Source of the DNA: an uncultured Opitutia bacterium
GTDB lineage: Bacteria > Verrucomicrobiota > Verrucomicrobiia > Opitutales > Opitutaceae
Direction: 5' to 3'
Assembly (NCBI GenBank): GCA_903859715.1
Contig: CAIONS010000068.1
Location: 171,195 to 235,194, forward strand
DNA: 64,000 bases
How positions within the stretch are numbered: the stretch's first letter is position 1; each line of letters opens with the position of its first letter. The notes below the pieces were generated by a model. It searched no databases. It worked only from the letters and a program-made list of their open reading frames with translations, and was not told where the DNA came from. Made by a program: the position numbers and the translations under genes. Below, piece by piece: positions 57,896 to 64,000 of this stretch.

Positions 57896-58845
57896 ACCGC
57901 CTGTCGCCGGGATCATTGGCGCCGCTACGGCCGCCGCCGGGTCTGGCGCAGCCGCAACATGCCGTTTCCGCCGGAACAGTTTGTCACCCATTAGGTGACA
58001 AACTGAAAAGGCGCCGTGGCGCCGGGAGTGGGGTGGCATTGATGCTGGCGCTGGGGGCCGGGCTGATGTTGGCCCGCGTGGCGCGGGCGTCGACGGAGGA
58101 AAACTGGCGGGCACTTTCGCTGCTCAAGGCGGACGAGGCGCTGCGGGGGTTCGAGGCCGACCGGGCAACGGCCACGCCGGCCGGAGCGCGCGAGGCGGAT
58201 TTCGGCCGGGCGGTGGCGCTGCTGGTGCGGCAGCCCCTCACGCCGGAGCAGGTGGAGGAGGCGCGGAAGCTGTTCACCGCGCTGGCCGACAGCGGGACGG
58301 ATGACGTGGCGCAGGGCGCGCGCTATTTTCTCGGGCGAATCGCGCAGCATCATTTGGAGCAGGCGGACCCGGCCGAGGCGGCGCGGCAGTACCGGCGGCT
58401 GCTCGCGGAGCACGGGGCGTCGATCTGGGCGCAGACCGCGCTGACCCGGCTGGTGCTGCTGGAGCTGTACCCGGCGGATCCGGCCGGGGCGCCCGCGGCC
58501 AGCGTGGCCGCGGCGGAAAAACTGCTGGCGGAAGCGCGGCGGCCGGTGACGCAGAGCGAACTGCACCTCGTGCTGGCGGATGCGATCTTCTATTATGGGC
58601 TGCCGCCGGCGGAGGCGCTGCCGCACCTGCTGGCGGCGGAAGAACTGCGGCAGCTGGACCCGCCGACGCGGGCGGATGTACTGGTCCAGATCGCGGAGGT
58701 CTCGGTGCTGGTGGGAAACCGGGTCCAGGCGCGGCGGTTTTATGAGACATTCCTGGCGGAATTTCCGCTGGACCAGCGCCGGTTTATGGTCGGGCAGAAG
58801 CTGAAGGGATTGGGCGGCGGCACGCCGCCGGGAGTTGGGAGATAG
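57892..58845 (+). CDS. TPR-like helical-repeat protein, paralog A (unusual N-terminal extension)
   Basis: ATGA overlap with SBP gene; QGARYFLGRIAQHHLEQADPAEAARQYRRLLAEHG; paralog of 63138-63944. Confidence 0.8.
   Translation: MNRLSPGSLAPLRPPPGLAQPQHAVSAGTVCHPLGDKLKRRRGAGSGVALMLALGAGLMLARVARASTEENWRALSLLKADEALRGFEADRATATPAGAREADFGRAVALLVRQPLTPEQVEEARKLFTALADSGTDDVAQGARYFLGRIAQHHLEQADPAEAARQYRRLLAEHGASIWAQTALTRLVLLELYPADPAGAPAASVAAAEKLLAEARRPVTQSELHLVLADAIFYYGLPPAEALPHLLAAEELRQLDPPTRADVLVQIAEVSVLVGNRVQARRFYETFLAEFPLDQRRFMVGQKLKGLGGGTPPGVGR
57977..58005. repeat. Perfect hairpin CAGTTTGTCACC-CATTA-GGTGACAAACTG (copy 2) inside coding sequence
   Basis: 12-bp stem; contains the same 27-mer as 40887-40913. 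Confidence 0.9.
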
Positions 58846-58890
58846 GAGTTGGAAGATTGAAAACCTGCGCTGCGTGGCCCGGGCGGGGAT

Positions 58891-59005
58891 GGCCACAAAA
58901 AGGCACAAGGGATCCGAGGCTGCGAAGGAGCCTTCATTGCGCCCATAGGCGCGCGGGAGATTTGATCCGGAGCCTTGGAGCCCTTGGGCCTTTTTGTGGC
59001 TATCC
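58891..59005. repeat. ~115-nt dispersed element, copy B
   Basis: ggccacaaaaaggcacaaggg...tgcgaaggagccttcattgcgcccataggcgcgcgggaga...cccttgggcctttttgtggct. Confidence 0.85.
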
Positions 59006-59071
59006 GATTGGCTCGATGGGCTTGGCGTTGAACCGGGTTGCAGGCCGGTGTTGTTTCGCCAGCTTGGGTGC

Positions 59072-59572
59072 ATGAGAAAACTTCTGATCTTGGGCGTGCT
59101 GACCGTCTCGGCCCTGAGTGCATTTGCGCAGGCGAACAACGGCTGGCTGACGGTGGAGGAACAGGTCGCGGCGGCGGTGAAAGGTCCGCAGGTGACGGTG
59201 GTGCATTTCTGGGCGCCGTGGTGCCCGAACAGCAAGGCGGAGCTGGCGAAGGGGGCGTGGAGCACGTTTCTCGCCCTCAATACCGACGTGAAATTCATCT
59301 TTGTCACGGTGCGCAGCACGGATGACGGCAAGGCGCTGCTCGTGAAGAACGGCGTCGGCCCGCAGGCAAATCTCACGCTGCTGCACCACCCGAATCATGT
59401 GCGCAAGGGCGAGGGCAGCATCCAGACGTTCATGGACATCCCGATGACATGGGTGCCGACGACGTGGGTGTTCCGCGACGGCAAGCTCTGCTACGCGTTG
59501 AATTATGGCGAGGTGCGCTTTCCGCTCCTGCAGCAGCTGATCCGCGACGCCGCGAATCCGTGGGAGCATTGA
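59072..59572 (+). CDS. Secreted thioredoxin-like protein with monothiol WCPNS motif
   Basis: Signal peptide; VTVVHFWAPWCPNSKAELAK; VPTTWVFRDGK (cis-Pro region). Confidence 0.85.
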   Translation: MRKLLILGVLTVSALSAFAQANNGWLTVEEQVAAAVKGPQVTVVHFWAPWCPNSKAELAKGAWSTFLALNTDVKFIFVTVRSTDDGKALLVKNGVGPQANLTLLHHPNHVRKGEGSIQTFMDIPMTWVPTTWVFRDGKLCYALNYGEVRFPLLQQLIRDAANPWEH

Positions 59573-59703
59573 ACCTGATTTTTAACCACGAAGAGCACGA
59601 AGGCCACGAAGTTCAAACCATGGATGACCGAGGAAGCCCTTCCGGACTTCGTGATCTTCGTGTGCTTTGTGGTTAAATCAGATCTCGGTCTTCTTATCGG
59701 CCG

Positions 59704-61356
59704 CTACTGGTCCATGATCGCGCGGTAGGCGAGGAAGTCGGTGTGGAGGCGGTGGAAGACCTGGTGTTTGCGGGCGTGGAAAGCCCGCACCTTGCCGGCC
59801 GTGGGCTGGATCGTGCGGCCGGCGGCGCTCATCGCGGCCATCGCGGTGGCGACGCTGGCATGGCGGCCGGCGGCGACCGCGCCGAGCATGGCGGAACCGA
59901 GCAGGACGGCTTCGGGTTCCTTGGGCAGCACAATCGCGCAGCCGGTGATGTCGGCGTGCTCGCGGAGGAAGACGGGATTTTTCGTGCCGCCGCCGCAGGC
60001 AGAGAGCGTGTCGATGCGGTAGCCGCGACGGTTCATCGCGTCGATGATGTGGCGCGTGCCGTGGGCCACGGCCTGCACGGCGGCGAGATACTGCAGGGCG
60101 AGATCGTCGACGGTGGCGGAGAGCGCGAGGCCGCTCACGGCGCCGCGCAGGGTCGGGTCGGCACGCGGTGAACGGTTGCCATGGAAATCGGGCTGCACGT
60201 GCAAGTGGCGCGTGAGCTCGCCGGGGAAGCGCGCGCCTTGGGTTTGGGCGAGGGCGTCGAGCCGGGCGTTGAGCAGCTCGTAGATCGTGCACCCGGCTTT
60301 CTTTGCCTTGGCGGTGAGCGGCGCGGCGGCGGCGTGCGAGAAGATGACATGGTCGATGAGCGCGCCCGTGGCGGACTGGCCGCCTTCGGTGAGCCAGAGG
60401 CCGGGGACCATCGCGGAAAAATACGGGCCCCAGATGCCGGGAATGAAACGTGGTTTGGCGGACACGGCCATGTGGCACGACGACGTGCCGCCGATGAGCG
60501 CGAGCCGGCGCTCGAGCGTCGTTACGCCAATGGCCGAGCTGCGCAGGCCGGCGCCCAGCACACCGAGGCCGCCGGCATGGGCGTCGATGATCCCCACGCC
60601 CACGGCGGTACCGGCGCGGAGGCCGAGTTCAGCGGCGGCGCGGGCGGTGAGTCCGTGGCCGACCGGCGCGCCCATCGAGGCGACTTTTTGGCCGATGCGG
60701 CGGAATTTTTCCGCGGCGAGATCGCCGAGACCGATGCGCTTGAAATAGGATTCATCCCAACCGCCGCCGCGCCGGTGTCCGAGGTGAGTCCACTTGCAGA
60801 CCGTGGTGCAGAGTGAGCGGGTATCGTCGCCGGTGGCGCGGTAGGTGAGGAAATCGGGCAGGTCGAGGAAGCGCGCGGCGCGGCGCCACGTGGCCGGCAG
60901 GTTTTGTTTCAGCCAGAGCAGCTTCGGGGTCTGCATCTCGGGTGAGATGACGCCACCGACGTAGCGCAGCACGGGATGATGCGTGCGATTGATGGCCGCG
61001 GCCTGCGGGAGAGCACGGTGATCCATCCAGACGATCACGTTTTGGGCGGCGCGGCCGGTGGGGCTGACGGAGACCGGGCGGTCCTTCGCATCGAGCACGA
61101 CGAGTGAGCACGTGGCGTCGAAGCCGATCCCGGCGATGGCACCGGGCGAGACGCGGGCGTTTTTCAAGGCGGCGCGGACCGCGCGACCGCAGGCGGCCCA
61201 GATGTCGTCGGAGGAGTGCTCGGCGAAATCGGGCGCGGGGCGCCAGAGTTTGATCGGCTGGGTGGCGTGGCCGAGCATGCGGCCGGTGGCGGTGAAGATG
61301 CCGGCGCGGGCGCTGCCGGTGCCGACGTCGATGCCGAGGTAGAGTTTCGTGGCCAT
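59704..61356 (-). CDS. FGGY-family carbohydrate (pentulose-type) kinase
   Basis: [73 protein letters not shown]. Confidence 0.94.
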   Translation of the reverse strand: MATKLYLGIDVGTGSARAGIFTATGRMLGHATQPIKLWRPAPDFAEHSSDDIWAACGRAVRAALKNARVSPGAIAGIGFDATCSLVVLDAKDRPVSVSPTGRAAQNVIVWMDHRALPQAAAINRTHHPVLRYVGGVISPEMQTPKLLWLKQNLPATWRRAARFLDLPDFLTYRATGDDTRSLCTTVCKWTHLGHRRGGGWDESYFKRIGLGDLAAEKFRRIGQKVASMGAPVGHGLTARAAAELGLRAGTAVGVGIIDAHAGGLGVLGAGLRSSAIGVTTLERRLALIGGTSSCHMAVSAKPRFIPGIWGPYFSAMVPGLWLTEGGQSATGALIDHVIFSHAAAAPLTAKAKKAGCTIYELLNARLDALAQTQGARFPGELTRHLHVQPDFHGNRSPRADPTLRGAVSGLALSATVDDLALQYLAAVQAVAHGTRHIIDAMNRRGYRIDTLSACGGGTKNPVFLREHADITGCAIVLPKEPEAVLLGSAMLGAVAAGRHASVATAMAAMSAAGRTIQPTAGKVRAFHARKHQVFHRLHTDFLAYRAIMDQ

Positions 61357-61422
61357 GGGGTGGGGGTGCGGCGAGGATTTGCGGGACGCGCGGGGGCGGC
61401 AAGCTCGGGCTGATGGGTGTAG

Positions 61423-61479
61423 GCGGGGTGCCCTCACCCCGCATTGATCCAGTGGCGGGTGAGGGCACCCGCCCCACAT
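61423..61479. repeat. Inverted-repeat element related to 1845-1901
   Basis: gtaggcggggtgccctcaccccgcattgatccagtggcgggtgagggcacccgccccaca versus gtaggcggggtgcctcaccccgcgttgattcaatgacgggtgagggcacccgtcccaca. Confidence 0.85.
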
Positions 61480-61563
61480 TTCGGTCAAGGCGGCCGGCGA
61501 TGAAAAATCCTGCAGCGACCGCTTGGCGAACGGTCCGGGTTAGTCTACACCGCCGGGGCCTTA

Positions 61564-63141
61564 ATGAAGTTTTCCAGAAAAACGGTGGGTTTTGTCCTGA
61601 TCGGTTCGGCTTACCTCATCTCCACCTTCATCGTGCTGCGTCGCACGACGGAGGAAGTGCGATCAGACCGGGTGACGATCCGGATTTCCCAATGGCAGCT
61701 CGAACTGGGGGTGCGCGAGGGGATCGACACGATTATCAAGCGCTATGAGCAGCTGAACCCGAAGGTGCATGTGGTGCAGATTGCGGTGCCGGGCAGCGCC
61801 TACCTGCCCTGGGTGCAGACCCAGATGGTGGGCGGAACCGGTCCGGATATCGTGGAGTATTCCTTCCCCTGGCCGGACACGGGAAGGAATTTTCAGCCGA
61901 TCGACGCGGATGTGATGCAGCCGAACCCTTATAACAAGGGCACGCCACTCGAGGGCGTCGCATGGAAGGATACGTTCATCGACGGGATGATCAGCCCGGA
62001 TAACTTCGTGCAGTCGCTGAACGCCTATTATTCGGTCTCGATGTCGACGGGTGTGCCACGGATCGCGTACAACCGGCAGCTGCTGAAAACGATCACAGGA
62101 AGCGACGCGCCGCCGCACACCTACCGTGAGCTGGTTGGGTTGGCCGACCAGATCAAGGCCTACTCGAAGGCGCATGGATTGAATATCGCTCCGCTGGCCA
62201 ACTCGCACGACACGCACAAGGGCCTGACCGACGGCATCATGTCGGGCATGTGTTTCTATCTTTACCAACGCCTCGATTACCGGCACCGCCTCAAGAATGA
62301 CCCGTCGGATCTTGGCATGTCCTATCTGCGGGGAGAGTGGAGCTTCGATTCGCCCGAAGTGGTCGCAGGGCTCAAGGCTCTGCGGGAATACAGCGAGATG
62401 TGTCCGCCCGCCTTCCTGCAGCGGCTGCGTGAGACCGCGTTGATCGATTTTGTCAGCGGCCGGGCGGTCATGATTGTCGCGCCCGCCTTTGAAGCGGGCA
62501 GCCTGAAGGAGATCTCCCCGTTTCCCATCGGTGCCTTCCGGTATCCCTATCCGCGCGAGGATGATCCGGTCTACGGCCGCTACGCCAAAGGCCCGTTGAG
62601 TGAGGGCCAGGTTATCACCGGGATGCCGTTTTATCTCAACCGGATGACCCGGCACCGGGCGGAGGCGATCGACTTCATGCGGTTCATGACCAGCCATGAA
62701 GGCAGCACGATCTTCACCCGCCTGAGCAACTGGATGCCAGTCACAATCGGCGTGAAGGCGTCTAACTATGTCGCCCAGTTCATGCCCGACCCCAAGGGCT
62801 ACACTTGGTATGCCGGCGTGACCGATCCCTGCCAGCATGTGGACTCGCGGGAATATCTTTTCAATGAAATGGGCGCGCTGATGAACCAGGACGGCAATGT
62901 GGATGCCTACCGCAAGATCGTGCGCGAGGGACTGGGCGTGAGAATCCGCGATGATCTCCGGCGGGATGTAATCGCCGGGCTGCAGAATATCCGGAGCGGG
63001 GATGTCGCGGCGACGGCCGCGGTGGAGTTGGCCCAGCCAGCGCGCCGGCCGGAAACGGTGCGGCTCGTGACCATCTCGAACGAGATCCGGACTTACCAGA
63101 CGCGAGCCGTGGTCACCGGTGCAGTGGGGGCGACACCATGA
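61564..63141 (+). CDS. Extracellular solute-binding protein with N-terminal membrane anchor, paralog B
   Basis: VTIRISQWQLELGVREGIDTIIKRYEQLNPKVHVVQIAVPG; shared QPNPYNKGTPLEGVAWKDTFIDGM with paralog A. Confidence 0.88.
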   Translation: MKFSRKTVGFVLIGSAYLISTFIVLRRTTEEVRSDRVTIRISQWQLELGVREGIDTIIKRYEQLNPKVHVVQIAVPGSAYLPWVQTQMVGGTGPDIVEYSFPWPDTGRNFQPIDADVMQPNPYNKGTPLEGVAWKDTFIDGMISPDNFVQSLNAYYSVSMSTGVPRIAYNRQLLKTITGSDAPPHTYRELVGLADQIKAYSKAHGLNIAPLANSHDTHKGLTDGIMSGMCFYLYQRLDYRHRLKNDPSDLGMSYLRGEWSFDSPEVVAGLKALREYSEMCPPAFLQRLRETALIDFVSGRAVMIVAPAFEAGSLKEISPFPIGAFRYPYPREDDPVYGRYAKGPLSEGQVITGMPFYLNRMTRHRAEAIDFMRFMTSHEGSTIFTRLSNWMPVTIGVKASNYVAQFMPDPKGYTWYAGVTDPCQHVDSREYLFNEMGALMNQDGNVDAYRKIVREGLGVRIRDDLRRDVIAGLQNIRSGDVAATAAVELAQPARRPETVRLVTISNEIRTYQTRAVVTGAVGATP

Positions 63142-63944
63142 AAATCAACGTCCTGGGATTTTTTCTGAGCCTGAGTTTCGCTGCTGCGACGGCGGCGGGC
63201 GCCGAGCTCACCGCCGGCTGGCAGGCGCTCGCCAACTACCGGGCGGAAGAAGCGTTGAAGGTTTTCGACGGCCGTCTCAACGATCCGAATCCTGCTGTGG
63301 CGCGGGAGGCGCGCTTCGGGCACGCGGTCGCGCTGCTCGACCGGCAGCCGGTCTCGGACAGCCAGGTGGCGGAGGCGCGGCGCATGTTTGCGGAACTCGC
63401 CGGCAGCGGGGCGGATGACTTTGCGCAGGGCGCACGTTTCTATCTCGGCCGGATCGCGCAGCATCATCTGCTCCAGCCGGATCCGGTGGAGGCCGCGCGC
63501 CAATACCGGCAGTTGATCGCGGAGCACGGAGATTCCGTCTGGGCGCAGACCGCCCTCAGCCGACTGGCGCTCATGATGATCTACGATCTCGACCCGGCGG
63601 CCGTGCCGCCGGCGCGTATCGCCGAGGCGGAAAGGCTGCTGGCTTACGCCAAGACTCCATCGGCCGAGAGCGAGCTGCATCTGGTCATTGCGAGTGCGAT
63701 TTTCTTTTACCGGCTGCCTTCGGCACCGGCGCTGCCGCACTTACTGAAAGTGGTGCAGCTCGGCCGGGTGGAATGGACGGTGCGCAGCGAGGTTCTGGTG
63801 CAGGTGGCCGAACTTTCACGTCAGGCGGGCCGGAAGGCGGAGGCGTTGAAATACTACCAGATGTTTCTGAAGGAAAATCCCACCGATCCCCGCGAGTATA
63901 TCATCCGGGAGCGGATGACGGCGCTGGAGAAGACGGCGGGGTGA
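63138..63944 (+). CDS. TPR-like helical-repeat secreted protein, paralog B
   Basis: Signal peptide MKINVLGFFLSLSFAAATAAGA; QGARFYLGRIAQHHLLQPDPVEAARQYRQLIAEHGDSVWAQTALSRLAL; ATGA overlap with SBP. Confidence 0.85.
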   Translation: MKINVLGFFLSLSFAAATAAGAELTAGWQALANYRAEEALKVFDGRLNDPNPAVAREARFGHAVALLDRQPVSDSQVAEARRMFAELAGSGADDFAQGARFYLGRIAQHHLLQPDPVEAARQYRQLIAEHGDSVWAQTALSRLALMMIYDLDPAAVPPARIAEAERLLAYAKTPSAESELHLVIASAIFFYRLPSAPALPHLLKVVQLGRVEWTVRSEVLVQVAELSRQAGRKAEALKYYQMFLKENPTDPREYIIRERMTALEKTAG

Positions 63945-64000
63945 GCGTTGAGGTAGGGCGAATCCTCCGGATGAGCCGTTGGTCGATTCGGCGTTACGGC

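Noticed and set aside
57991-59376. 461-aa minus-strand ORF
   Set aside because: Antisense to TPR-like paralog A, the 115-nt repeat and the thioredoxin-like gene; spans unrelated features
1-64000. CRISPR array or defence island
   Set aside because: Repeats seen are inverted and dispersed, not regularly spaced direct repeats; no cas or known defence genes

Overview
GC-rich bacterial chromosome segment with about 60 confident protein-coding genes. Gene content and style suggest Verrucomicrobia/Opitutaceae, but this is inference and was not tested. There are no rRNA genes, no convincing tRNA, no CRISPR array, and no phage or IS transposase. Core loci are rpmH-rnpA-yidD-yidC-yebC (rpmH is absent from the supplied ORF track), metX-metW, fdhD, and an lptF-like permease. 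Accessory loci are: (i) a divergent ArsR / DUF2892-RND adaptor-RND permease-YeiH module with a perfect 6-2-6 inverted repeat in the promoter region; (ii) a three-gene Sel1/coiled-coil/LysM domain mosaic, one member apparently frameshifted at a C7 tract; (iii) a lone pilin-like gene with a C8 tract at its 5' end and a hairpin over its Shine-Dalgarno; (iv) a carbohydrate locus (GH36, PhyH, aldo/keto reductase, FGGY kinase) containing a duplicated, ATGA-coupled two-gene cassette of membrane-anchored solute-binding protein plus helical-repeat protein. The most striking non-coding feature is the density of inverted-repeat elements. They fall into at least five sequence families. Several copies recur within this window, and some supply stop codons or lie inside the 5' end of a coding region.
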